Assembly: GCA_025362415.1 (NCBI GenBank)
Contig: JANYGM010000332.1
Span: 1 to 7,378 of the forward strand
Source of the DNA: a bacterium
GTDB lineage: Bacteria > Bacteroidota > Bacteroidia > Cytophagales > Thermonemataceae
Direction: 5' to 3'
Length of the DNA stretch: 7,378 nucleotides
Below, piece after piece: positions 1 to 7,284 of the stretch. The translations under genes were made by a program, and so were the position numbers. Below the pieces are notes generated by a model that was not told the DNA's origin, made no database searches, and saw only the letters and a program-made list of their open reading frames with translations. Position 1 is the stretch's first letter; every line of letters begins with the position of its first letter.

Positions 1-3000
1 AATATTCCTAATAACCTTACTTGTATAGTGGATATACCTAATGCTGCTTGTAAAATTCTTACTATTGGAACGGGTATAGGACCTAATGCTATATTGCAAG
101 TAAATGCTAATGGGATGGGATTATCTGCAAAAACCATTACAGTAAGACAAAATTGTAGAATAAATGTAAGTGGTGCTTTTGATTTTGCACTTAGAGTTAC
201 AGATGGTATAATGACACTACGAGATAACACTTGCTTTGTTCCAGGAGCATCTACACTTACTTTGGGTAGTGGTGCTTCTACACCAGGAGGTGGGACAATA
301 ACATTAACAGTAGCAGGAGTTGTAAATTTATTTAACCTTGAAATTGATTATGGTAACACACCTAGTGTTAAATCCTTTACACATGGTGCAACTTTGGGGC
401 TTAATATAGCTAATAATTTAATACTTACTTCTGGTGCATTGAATGGTGGTGCAGGACCAGGAAGTACACTTGTCATAGCTGGAGATTTGATTGTACCAAT
501 CCCAGGAGGCACAATAGCAAGAGAACAAAAAACACTTGACCCAGTTTTTGATGCAGCAGCTACAGCTTGCACTAACACAACTACAACACCTGCAACAGGT
601 AACCCTGGCTCCACTTTACAAGTGAGAGATGTAAAAATAGCATCAGGAGCAACTCTTACTTTTCTTAATGCTACTTACCTTAGAGTAAGCAGACATTGGG
701 GAGACATTACTGCACCTACTGTAAGTACGGGTGCAATAAATACTAATGGTACAACTCCTACAATAGAATTTAATGGAGCTACAGACGGTCAGACTTTTGG
801 TGCATTAAACGGCAATCACGTTAATTTTTCTACAGCGTTTGTTGTCATCAATAAAACTACTACTGCGAAATTCATAGCAACACAAGGTATTATTTGTGCT
901 GGTAGATTTGCTATAAAAAGTGGAGATTTTAGTATTCCTTCTGGAACAAATCCTCAATTTAAGGATATATGTATTTCTGGTGGTGATTTTCAGCATACAG
1001 GTAGTGTACCTCAAATAAGTGGAAACTGGACACTAGTTGAAACTGGAACTTTTTTTAAAGGAGACCCTATTACATTCTCTGCAAATGCCACTACTATAAG
1101 TTTTGTAGGTACTACAAAATCAATCATAAAAATAACTCCTAATGGTGCTACCTCTGCTAATTTAGCAAGTAATCAACCTTTTAGAACACTTGTTATTAAT
1201 AAAACTACTGCCACAGGTATTGTAGAAAACTCTACAGGTGCAGGTAATGGTACTGTGATTAGAGCATTACAACAACTAAGTATTCAAGGTGGGTTGCTTT
1301 TTATTAACGAAGTGACAGCTTTTGTGCCTGTGGTTAATCAAGTACCAGGCTTTACTGTGATTCACGCTGATGGCACAAGAACAGATGTTCCTTCTGCTGA
1401 TTTGCAAGTAAAAAATAAACTTATCATAGATGCAGGCGCAGGTTTAAATTTTACAAACGCACTATTTGCGGGCTTGCCTACACCTGTTAACAGTGGTTCT
1501 ACATCACTTACATTGTGGGTAGGAGCGGAGTTTAAAGATAATAATTCTAGTGAGCCAACTGCTACAACAGGTTTTTATATAGGAAGCCCTAGCGTGCTGG
1601 GACGTTATTCTGATAGACCTGTCGTTGTTTTTACGGAAGATAGTGATATAGATGTTGGAGGTAATTATTTACTTCGTAATGCTCTAGACCAAAACGTAGG
1701 AACACCACTTGGGATTGTTTTACCAAATGTAATTATTGCTAGACAAGGTGCTACTACTGCAAGTACAGTTCGTACTGTTTCTATTGGTAAGATTGGTGTC
1801 ACTGGTGGTATGCGAGTATTAGGTGATATGGTTGTGTGTGTAGGATATAGATTTAGTACAGCTGCCAATGACTTTTATTTTGGTGATGAGGCTGATGCTA
1901 CTCTTGTTAATACAGATATATTAGATGTTTTTGGTAGATTTCTTGTAACAGGTGGTAGTACATTTTATATGGCTACTGGTGGGCAGGCTACGGGTACATT
2001 TTTGAGGGTAAGAGATGGTGGGCAAATGACACTTAATGGTATTCCTTCTTCTCGTGTGATTATTACACGTGATATTCAAGCAGGTACATATTACCGTACT
2101 TGTGCATACAGTGGTTCAAAAGTGAATGCATCTTATGCAGATTTTTTATTTCAAGGTGCTGTTAATGATGGATTTTTCCCAACTTTACCCAACGCACAAA
2201 GTGCAAGAGAATTTAATTATGGGACTACTGCAGCGACTCAAGATGCACTGAACAATGGTGTAGCAGGTGTAAACCGTAATTTTTTAAATGATTTTGTGAA
2301 TAGTAACTCTGGCGTAATAGCAGATGCGCAAAGTAAGGGCGGAATGAAAGTTTTGAAAGGTGCAAGCATTGGTAATGCAGATGTGCTATTTCCTGGTACA
2401 CCAGATTTGCCTGTACCAATAATAGGTGGTGGAACTACAGACCGTAATTTTAGTTCTTGTTCTTTCCAAGTGGGAGCTTCTTGCTATACTGGACTTACTA
2501 TCAATACTGGGCAAGCATTAGATATTTCTGAAATAGTTTTTTCTGGTTCTTCTGGGTCTAATAGTGCAGGTTGTGATTATAACATCGTGAACTTTTTTGA
2601 TGATTATAAAGATGCTGCTTTTAACACTGATGGCGTAAATGATTTGAACATAATTTATTGTTATGGTTGTTTGGGTGCGAGAGGTGGTTCTTTGGGTGAA
2701 GTATATGATGGTGGTTATGATGCTGGTGCGCCTGTAGCTAGTCCTACTACTACAGGAAAAGGTGGGGGAGAAGAAAGAGTGATATTTTTAGCGAACCAAT
2801 TGATATGGTGGACTGGTGAGGCAAATACCAACAGCTGGAACAATGTTGCCAATTGGACGGTAGATAAAACACTTATTAATGCAACTACTAGACCAAACGT
2901 GCCTCCTGGAAAAGATAACTTGGTGAAAACTGAAACAAATAGAGCTGCTTATATTGCTTTCATTAATGCTAAAATGGGTGCTGGTGAAGTATTTCAATTT

Positions 3001-6000
3001 GATGAAGTTACACCATATACTACGCCTGCTTATGCGGCAGGGCAACCTGTTATAAGTGCTTTTGTACAATCAAAAGTTATTATGGTTGGTGGGTTTCCTG
3101 TAACAATCTTTGTTATCCGTTATAAGCCAACAGGAGAAACAAATAGAGATTATGAGGTATTTATCTCACAAGGCGGAAATATAGCCACGCCATTAGTTGA
3201 TATTGACAACCCTACAGTTGGGTTTCCTGATGTCTGGATTACAGGTAGCTTACTCATCAATGGTACAAATGGTACTACACCTGGGCTTTTGGTTAATAGA
3301 ACGGGTACTGCACCTGGCTCTGATAAAACAGTAAATATTGATAACAAAATATTAAGAGTAGAAAATGATGCCATTGGTATTGGCAACGGGGGAATCATAC
3401 ACACAGCTACTCCTGCTGCGGTGGGTACATCTGGAGTGTTTGAGTTAGGAGGTAACTTATCTTTCTATTTTGGTGGGCAGTATCAAAGAACAAATGATTT
3501 TTCATTACTTCGTTTAATTACGAATAGTGTGCAACAAGTACGTTTGAGTGGTGCAAGAGATATTTCGCATTTAGAAATTAATAAAGTATTATTTAATTCT
3601 TCTAATGTAATCATTGCTGGCTCACAAGGTGGTGGTGTGTTCTTTCAAGGAAATGCAACAGCTATGCCTGTAAAATTTGATGCAACTATCACTACAGGCG
3701 ACCTTACTATGAACTCTGAAACTCCTTTTATAGTAGAAAGAAACTTTACTATGGAAATAGGAGGCTCTTTGGATTTGGTAAGTGCTTATGGGGTATTTGG
3801 TGGAAGTTTTACCAATAGAGGCGAAGTAAGAGGTGGAAGAAGAATATTCTTTACCCCTATCAATACAACACTAGCAGCAGCTGCTAGAACTATTACTACT
3901 GGTGGTCAGGCTTTGCCGCCAGTTACATTTCTTAATGGTGATATTCCTTGGGGAACGCTTGCTACTACTTTTGGTATAGGTGGTAATACTGTTTATACTA
4001 ATGGTGCAGGTGCTAGCCAAAGTGTTGCTGCCTTGGTACAATATAACTTACTAGATAATTTTATAACCTCTGGTGCTGGTGGAACAACTGGTACTGCAGA
4101 AGGAACAGTTATTGAAAATAATAGACGAGTAAACTCATCTAACAACACAACATTAAGGTTTTTCTCACCTGCAGGAGCTGCAGGAATAAATATATTACGT
4201 ATTGCTAATGGTGGAATTTTGAATCTTACACCAGGTGTAAAACTTGAAATAGATGCTGCTACAGCTAATTTGCGTACTTTATTAGTAGAAAATGGTGGTT
4301 TGTTGCAAGCACTAGGTGCTTCAAATACCTCTTCATTTATTACCAGATTTGGTAGTACTGGTTTCCCAAATGCTCGCTTTGCATTTACGGTAGAAGGAAT
4401 GATTAGGGCACGTTTTTACACCTTTGAGTTTATGGATGCTGACGGAGTTAATATGTCAACTGCTAGTACTTCTCGTGCTTTGGATATAGATGTAAATGGA
4501 GATGGTATACCTACTTTAACAGGTACAACAGGTAATATAGTAACAGGAGTAAGAGATGAAAGATGTTTTAGTAATTGTACTTTTACTAATGGAACAGATA
4601 CTGGTACTTTGCTTAAAGTGCATAATACAGCTTTCCCTAATTATGGAACAGGTATCAATGTAGCTTTAGCTTCTTATCCAGTAAGTACATTGTATATAGA
4701 AAATACGAACTTTCCTTCTCCTCTAACTACTGGTTCTAATGTTTTTTGGGGGAATGTGCAAGCAAAAGGCAGTTTTGCTGTTGCACCAAATAGCAATAAC
4801 AAACTAATTTTTAATTTGGCTATTGGTGGTTATGCAGGTGAAGATTTTGATGCTGATGTAGATGCTAGTACAGACCTTGCTGATGTTAATAATTGTATTC
4901 GTTGGGTTGAGCCAAATATTGTTACTTGGACAGGTGCGGCACTTACCGCAGGATTAGTTAATGCTGCTACTGAGGCATTAAGAGCAACAAGTACAGATTG
5001 GAATAATGCCTTAAATTGGTTTCCTGTAGCAGTACCAACTATTACAGATAATGTTGTGTTGGATAGAACTAACTTTGAAAAAGGTACTACTAATAATTTG
5101 GATTATAAAGTTATCATTACAAGTAATGTTAATGTAAAATCTATTAAAATATCTCAAGCTGGTACAACCACACCTGGCGCACTAGATAATAGACGTATTA
5201 TATTACAAATAGGGACGGCTATCAATGCACCAATAGTACAAGCAGAAGAAGCATTGACAATTATAAGGAATAAAGGAGTAGGTGCTTCAACAAGTATCAA
5301 TGATGCTATTATACTTATAGCTAATGCAGGTGCGCAACTAAATGTAGGTAAAAGCTGGAGTAATGAGGGGCGTTTCCTTAATGGTAATGTCAATGACCCA
5401 GATGGTACTGCGGTAGCAGCTGCTAATGTTATAGCTGGAGTGGGTACTATCCAAAGCTCTAAACTTGTAGCCTTTCCTACTACTTTTTTGAATGGTGGTG
5501 CTATAGTAAACTTTAATAGAGATTTTGGACGAGCTATTTACAATGGTAGTGCTAGTTCTGCTGATGCCATTTTTACTAAATTTAATGCTTTCCATAATGT
5601 TACTTTTATAGGACCACGTACAGATTTGAATAGCAATATGTATGTACAAAATAATCTTACTATCAATAATAGTTCTGTTAATGGGCTTTTGAGTGCTAAT
5701 AATGGTAACTTTACTATTGATATTAAGGGGAATTGGACAAATAATGGTATTTTTGAACCTACAGCAGGTCTTATAAGATTTACTGGTACAACTAACCAAA
5801 CGGTTGTGAGAAACTTCTTCTATCCATTTACAGTAAATGGAAGTGCCACAGTAAAACAACCAGAAAATTTTAATGATGTGGAATTAAGAAAAACTGTAGG
5901 AACTAGTGTAACGCTTAATAGCCGTGTTTTTATTTCTGGTATCAATGGTACTGGTGGTATAACTTTCTTTACAGGAAATATTATAGCAAGTACAAATAAT

Positions 6001-7284
6001 GAGCTTATTATTGATTCTGGTGGGGGAGCAGGTGTTGCAAGTTCAAATAGTTATGTAGTTGGTCCTGTAGCTCGTATATTTAATACTGCTGCCGCTGATA
6101 TTTTCCGTGAATATCCTATTGGTGATGCTACTGGATATATCTTCCGTGTGGATTTTAGAACTAGGCTCACAAGAAGTATTAGTACTGCGCTTTCTATTAC
6201 ACAAATAGTAGGACCACCACCTACTACACCTAATAACCGTATAGTACCAGCACCATTTAATGCTATTGGGCAGCGTTGTTATTGGAATGTGAAAAATATC
6301 AATTTCCCTATTACACCAAACATATCTGCTGCGGTGGCTGATACGTCTGATATATATAGAGCTGATTTTGATTATGGAGCTATTAAATTGTTTTTTGACC
6401 CAACTACACAAACGTTGCCTCCACCATTAGCACCTGCTACAATAGCTAACTATAATGCAGGAGACCCTAATGGAGCAACAGCAACAGTAGAGGCTAGTAT
6501 TATACAAACGCCAGCAGTAGATTTTGGTGGTGGGACATCTGTATCAAGAACATTCTCTTTGAAAGACAAAAGGGGATTTGGACCTGTACTCAATGGTAGT
6601 ACTTGGATAGATTTGGGTGGAACAGCTGATTTTAATGGGACAGCTACAAGTTTCACTTCTGATGTGTTTTCATATCTAGGAAATGGAGATTTTGCGTTAG
6701 CCTACAAATTTATTCCTTTACCAGTAGAGCTTATTGACTTTAATGGTAAGTATGTAGATGATAGAGTTCGTTTAAATTGGGTTGTAACATCAGAGAAAGA
6801 TGTAGCTTCTTATACAGTATCTCGTAGTCCTAATGGGCGTGCTGATAGTTTTGTAGAGATAGGCACAGTAGCTGCTAATACTAGCCCTACTACTATTAAT
6901 ACTTATGGCTTAGATGATTTTAGTTCTATTTCTGGTATCAATTATTACCGCTTGGCGCAAACTGATAAAGATGGCACGAAGAGAAATATCTCTAAAATAA
7001 TAGCCGTAACAAATAAAAAGAATATTGGAGATGGACAGATACTTCTTTATCCAAACCCTTCTGATAATGGTAAATTTAGTATCAATATACCAGAAAGAAG
7101 TGAAATGACTACTATTTCTGTTTATGGTTTGACAGGTGCTAAGGTTTTTGAACAAGAAATCCAAAGTACAGATAACGGTAAAATAGAAAACATAGATGCT
7201 TCTAAACAATTAAGTAAAGGCTTGTATGTGGTACGTGTGAAAGTGGCTGATAAAACTTATCAAACCAAACTTTCTATCAACTAA
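1..7284 (+). CDS. Giant multimodular surface/secreted protein with T9SS type A sorting domain (5'-partial)
   Basis: One uninterrupted frame covers the window from its first base to TAA at 7282. No stop precedes the GTG at 28, and the visible N-terminus is not a signal peptide, so the start is upstream and the gene is 5'-partial. Visible order: three long Thr/Asn/Gly/Ala-rich repeat modules (residues 1-935, 936-1641, 1642-2016), a SYV/YPIGD domain (about 2017-2236), an FN3-like domain (about 2239-2336) and a T9SS sorting domain (about 2347-2427). Proteins of this plan in Bacteroidota are taken across the inner membrane by Sec and across the outer membrane by T9SS, with the C-terminal domain usually cleaved and the cargo anchored or released. 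A structural or adhesive role is inferred from repeats and the lack of catalytic motifs; the exact function is unknown. Lys and Glu are sparse, and 14 of 18 cysteines lie in module 1. The frame is intact, with no sign of decay. Confidence 0.95.
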   Translation, partial: NIPNNLTCIVDIPNAACKILTIGTGIGPNAILQVNANGMGLSAKTITVRQNCRINVSGAFDFALRVTDGIMTLRDNTCFVPGASTLTLGSGASTPGGGTITLTVAGVVNLFNLEIDYGNTPSVKSFTHGATLGLNIANNLILTSGALNGGAGPGSTLVIAGDLIVPIPGGTIAREQKTLDPVFDAAATACTNTTTTPATGNPGSTLQVRDVKIASGATLTFLNATYLRVSRHWGDITAPTVSTGAINTNGTTPTIEFNGATDGQTFGALNGNHVNFSTAFVVINKTTTAKFIATQGIICAGRFAIKSGDFSIPSGTNPQFKDICISGGDFQHTGSVPQISGNWTLVETGTFFKGDPITFSANATTISFVGTTKSIIKITPNGATSANLASNQPFRTLVINKTTATGIVENSTGAGNGTVIRALQQLSIQGGLLFINEVTAFVPVVNQVPGFTVIHADGTRTDVPSADLQVKNKLIIDAGAGLNFTNALFAGLPTPVNSGSTSLTLWVGAEFKDNNSSEPTATTGFYIGSPSVLGRYSDRPVVVFTEDSDIDVGGNYLLRNALDQNVGTPLGIVLPNVIIARQGATTASTVRTVSIGKIGVTGGMRVLGDMVVCVGYRFSTAANDFYFGDEADATLVNTDILDVFGRFLVTGGSTFYMATGGQATGTFLRVRDGGQMTLNGIPSSRVIITRDIQAGTYYRTCAYSGSKVNASYADFLFQGAVNDGFFPTLPNAQSAREFNYGTTAATQDALNNGVAGVNRNFLNDFVNSNSGVIADAQSKGGMKVLKGASIGNADVLFPGTPDLPVPIIGGGTTDRNFSSCSFQVGASCYTGLTINTGQALDISEIVFSGSSGSNSAGCDYNIVNFFDDYKDAAFNTDGVNDLNIIYCYGCLGARGGSLGEVYDGGYDAGAPVASPTTTGKGGGEERVIFLANQLIWWTGEANTNSWNNVANWTVDKTLINATTRPNVPPGKDNLVKTETNRAAYIAFINAKMGAGEVFQFDEVTPYTTPAYAAGQPVISAFVQSKVIMVGGFPVTIFVIRYKPTGETNRDYEVFISQGGNIATPLVDIDNPTVGFPDVWITGSLLINGTNGTTPGLLVNRTGTAPGSDKTVNIDNKILRVENDAIGIGNGGIIHTATPAAVGTSGVFELGGNLSFYFGGQYQRTNDFSLLRLITNSVQQVRLSGARDISHLEINKVLFNSSNVIIAGSQGGGVFFQGNATAMPVKFDATITTGDLTMNSETPFIVERNFTMEIGGSLDLVSAYGVFGGSFTNRGEVRGGRRIFFTPINTTLAAAARTITTGGQALPPVTFLNGDIPWGTLATTFGIGGNTVYTNGAGASQSVAALVQYNLLDNFITSGAGGTTGTAEGTVIENNRRVNSSNNTTLRFFSPAGAAGINILRIANGGILNLTPGVKLEIDAATANLRTLLVENGGLLQALGASNTSSFITRFGSTGFPNARFAFTVEGMIRARFYTFEFMDADGVNMSTASTSRALDIDVNGDGIPTLTGTTGNIVTGVRDERCFSNCTFTNGTDTGTLLKVHNTAFPNYGTGINVALASYPVSTLYIENTNFPSPLTTGSNVFWGNVQAKGSFAVAPNSNNKLIFNLAIGGYAGEDFDADVDASTDLADVNNCIRWVEPNIVTWTGAALTAGLVNAATEALRATSTDWNNALNWFPVAVPTITDNVVLDRTNFEKGTTNNLDYKVIITSNVNVKSIKISQAGTTTPGALDNRRIILQIGTAINAPIVQAEEALTIIRNKGVGASTSINDAIILIANAGAQLNVGKSWSNEGRFLNGNVNDPDGTAVAAANVIAGVGTIQSSKLVAFPTTFLNGGAIVNFNRDFGRAIYNGSASSADAIFTKFNAFHNVTFIGPRTDLNSNMYVQNNLTINNSSVNGLLSANNGNFTIDIKGNWTNNGIFEPTAGLIRFTGTTNQTVVRNFFYPFTVNGSATVKQPENFNDVELRKTVGTSVTLNSRVFISGINGTGGITFFTGNIIASTNNELIIDSGGGAGVASSNSYVVGPVARIFNTAAADIFREYPIGDATGYIFRVDFRTRLTRSISTALSITQIVGPPPTTPNNRIVPAPFNAIGQRCYWNVKNINFPITPNISAAVADTSDIYRADFDYGAIKLFFDPTTQTLPPPLAPATIANYNAGDPNGATATVEASIIQTPAVDFGGGTSVSRTFSLKDKRGFGPVLNGSTWIDLGGTADFNGTATSFTSDVFSYLGNGDFALAYKFIPLPVELIDFNGKYVDDRVRLNWVVTSEKDVASYTVSRSPNGRADSFVEIGTVAANTSPTTINTYGLDDFSSISGINYYRLAQTDKDGTKRNISKIIAVTNKKNIGDGQILLYPNPSDNGKFSINIPERSEMTTISVYGLTGAKVFEQEIQSTDNGKIENIDASKQLSKGLYVVRVKVADKTYQTKLSIN
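697..867 (+). repeat. W...FNG...INKTT unit, copy A
   Basis: A Trp (697) begins a unit running through IEFNG and on to VVINKTTT (841-864). It parallels the next unit, whose INKTT begins 348 bases later. The bases coding NKTT share the 12-mer aataaaactact in both copies (850-861 and 1198-1209). Such W...F.G...LVINK units are common strand repeats in Bacteroidota secreted proteins. Confidence 0.45.
1021..1209 (+). repeat. GNWT...SFVG...INKTT unit, copy B
   Basis: GNWT (1021-1032) leads through ISFVGTTKS to RTLVINKTT (1183-1209). It is the second copy of the unit seen at 697-867, with 18 more bases between Trp and INK. A more distant relative, HLEINK, lies in module 2 (3568-3585), and a GNWTNNG form lies in module 3 (5728-5748). 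Confidence 0.5.
2002..2070 (+). repeat. GG-x13-ITR element, copy A
   Basis: LRVRDGG is followed by 13 residues and then ITR (2062-2070). Copy B in module 2 has the same spacing from GG to ITR (45 bases). A strand of the form G.(K/I)..A....F.F follows in both copies, so this looks like one conserved structural unit. Confidence 0.5.
2443..2817 (+). repeat. Long-period protein repeat, copy A (RNFSSCSF to WTG)
   Basis: RNFSSCSF (2443-2466) lies exactly 366 bases before the first W of WTG (2809-2817). The same pair recurs downstream with the same spacing. The sequence between contains further cysteines (SCYTG, AGCDY, YCYGC) and a Gly-rich run. Similarity to copy B is at protein-motif level and is diverged between the motifs. 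Confidence 0.5.
2806..4923 (+). other. Repeat module 2, opening with WWTG...SWNN...NW...PPGKDN
   Basis: The module begins with WWTG (2806-2817), then SWNN (2833-2844), ANW (2848-2856) and PPGKDNLV (2902-2925). This is the W-G...W...NW..P...D.V signature that opens many repeats in large Bacteroidota surface proteins. A less repetitive, more charged stretch follows (about 2926-3235), then the usual strand repeats: an LEINK unit near 3571-3585, SFTNRGEV (3805-3828), and a VENGG...FITRF element (4285-4350). The tail carries RCFSNCTF (4561-4584) and an Asp-rich run (about 4843-4890) before the next WTG. Its length from WTG to WTG is 706 residues. Role is presumed structural. Confidence 0.65.
4279..4347 (+). 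repeat. GG-x13-ITR element, copy B
   Basis: LLVENGG is followed by 13 residues and then ITR (4339-4347), matching copy A in hydrophobic pattern and spacing. The distance from here to the next WTG is 159 bases shorter than in copy A, so the segment between this element and RxFSxCxF has gained or lost about 53 residues in one module. Confidence 0.5.
4561..4935 (+). repeat. Long-period protein repeat, copy B (RCFSNCTF to WTG)
   Basis: RCFSNCTF (4561-4584) lies exactly 366 bases before the W of WTG (4927-4935), and 2118 bases (706 codons) after copy A. Near its end it has GGYAGEDFDADVDAS and CIRW, an acidic linker of the kind that often precedes WTG repeats in such proteins. The middle does not align with copy A without gaps. 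Confidence 0.5.
4924..6048 (+). other. Repeat module 3, opening with TWTG...DWNNALNW...VPTITDNV
   Basis: TWTG (4924-4935) is followed by DWNNALNW (4996-5019) and VPTITDNV (5032-5055), a close match to the motif that opens module 2. Later units include KSWSNEGRF (5350-5376), NNLTINN near 5650-5670, and GNWTNNGIFEP (5728-5760). The last leads into RFTG (5776-5787) and QTV (5797-5805). The GNWTNNG...G.I.F.G...QTV arrangement is common in Bacteroidota secreted repeat proteins. This module is about 375 residues, much shorter than module 2, and lacks the RxFSxCxF tail. It hands over directly to the pre-terminal domain. Only one cysteine occurs from here to the end of the protein, in QRCYW (near 6274), just past this module. 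Confidence 0.65.
6049..6708 (+). other. SYV / YPIGD pre-terminal domain
   Basis: SYVVGPVARIF (6049-6081) is followed by YPIGDATGYIFRV (6112-6150) and, further on, RCYWNV (near 6271-6288). I recognise this order (SYV.GP, then a PIGD or PxG..Y motif, then an RYW-like strand) as a domain that often sits between strand repeats and the LPVEL FN3-like domain in T9SS cargo proteins. It probably forms a beta-sandwich cap at the end of the stalk. Its biochemical role is not established. Boundaries are approximate and judged only from motif positions. Confidence 0.5.
6715..7008 (+). other. Fibronectin-III-like domain before the sorting domain
   Basis: The region has the typical landmarks of the domain preceding T9SS tails: PLPVEL at its start (6715-6732), LNWVVTSEKDV (6772-6804), the strand YTVSRS shortly after, YYRLAQTDKDG (6943-6975) and KIIAV at its end (6994-7008). 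The conserved LNW...SE...Y.V.RS...YYRL.Q.D.DG pattern fits an FN3-like beta-sandwich of about 98 residues. In such proteins it is a structural spacer next to the sorting domain. The identification is from motif recognition; FN3 family membership should be read as FN3-like. Confidence 0.8.
7039..7281 (+). other. T9SS type A C-terminal sorting domain
   Basis: The last 81 residues show the canonical order of the type A sorting domain: LLYPNP (7042-7059), then KFSINI, then VYGLTGAKV (7120-7146), KGLYVVRV (7216-7239) and the terminal strand KLSIN (7267-7281). It ends at the stop, as expected. In the known system this domain folds as a beta-sandwich, is recognised by the outer-membrane T9SS translocon, and is usually removed by the PorU-type sortase. 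This is the strongest functional call in the window and is the basis for placing the organism in Bacteroidota. Confidence 0.95.

Larger units (their letters stand above)
1..2805 (+). other. Repeat module 1 of the giant protein (N-terminally incomplete)
   Basis: This part (residues 1-935) consists of successive short hydrophobic strands separated by Gly, Asn and Thr turns. Recurring elements include LTIGTG near base 58, NLEI near 340, a W...EFNG...VVINKTT unit (697-867), a GNWT...SFVG...LVINKTT unit (1021-1209) and a VRDGG...IITRD element (2008-2073). It ends in a linker with RNFSSCSF (2443-2466) and a Gly-rich stretch just before the next WTG. The opening, with NIPNNLTC followed by AACKILTIG, resembles what usually follows the NW...P..DNV motif, so a WTG motif probably lies just upstream of the window. 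Nearly all the protein's cysteines are here. The beta-solenoid or layered beta fold is an inference from the pattern; no enzymatic residues were recognised. Confidence 0.6.

Noticed and set aside
28..30. GTG as the true start codon of the large gene
   Set aside because: The frame is open upstream to base 1, no ribosome binding site or promoter precedes it, and the following residues are not a signal peptide although the protein is a T9SS substrate.
697..1209. CRISPR-like spaced repeats
   Set aside because: The repeated words are in-frame codons of a protein repeat, only about 12 bases are identical, and there is no regular array of repeats and spacers.
5338..5859. 173-residue open frame on the - strand
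   Set aside because: It lies wholly within the strongly supported + strand gene, and its product is Ser/Ile/Lys/Tyr-rich with no recognisable domain, as expected from the complement of Asn/Thr/Gly codons. The shorter - strand frames were rejected for the same reason.
1..7284. Phage tail fibre or enzyme such as a glycoside hydrolase
   Set aside because: The T9SS sorting domain, the FN3-like domain before it and the WTG...NW motifs point to a Bacteroidota exported protein. No catalytic motif or neighbouring phage gene is visible.
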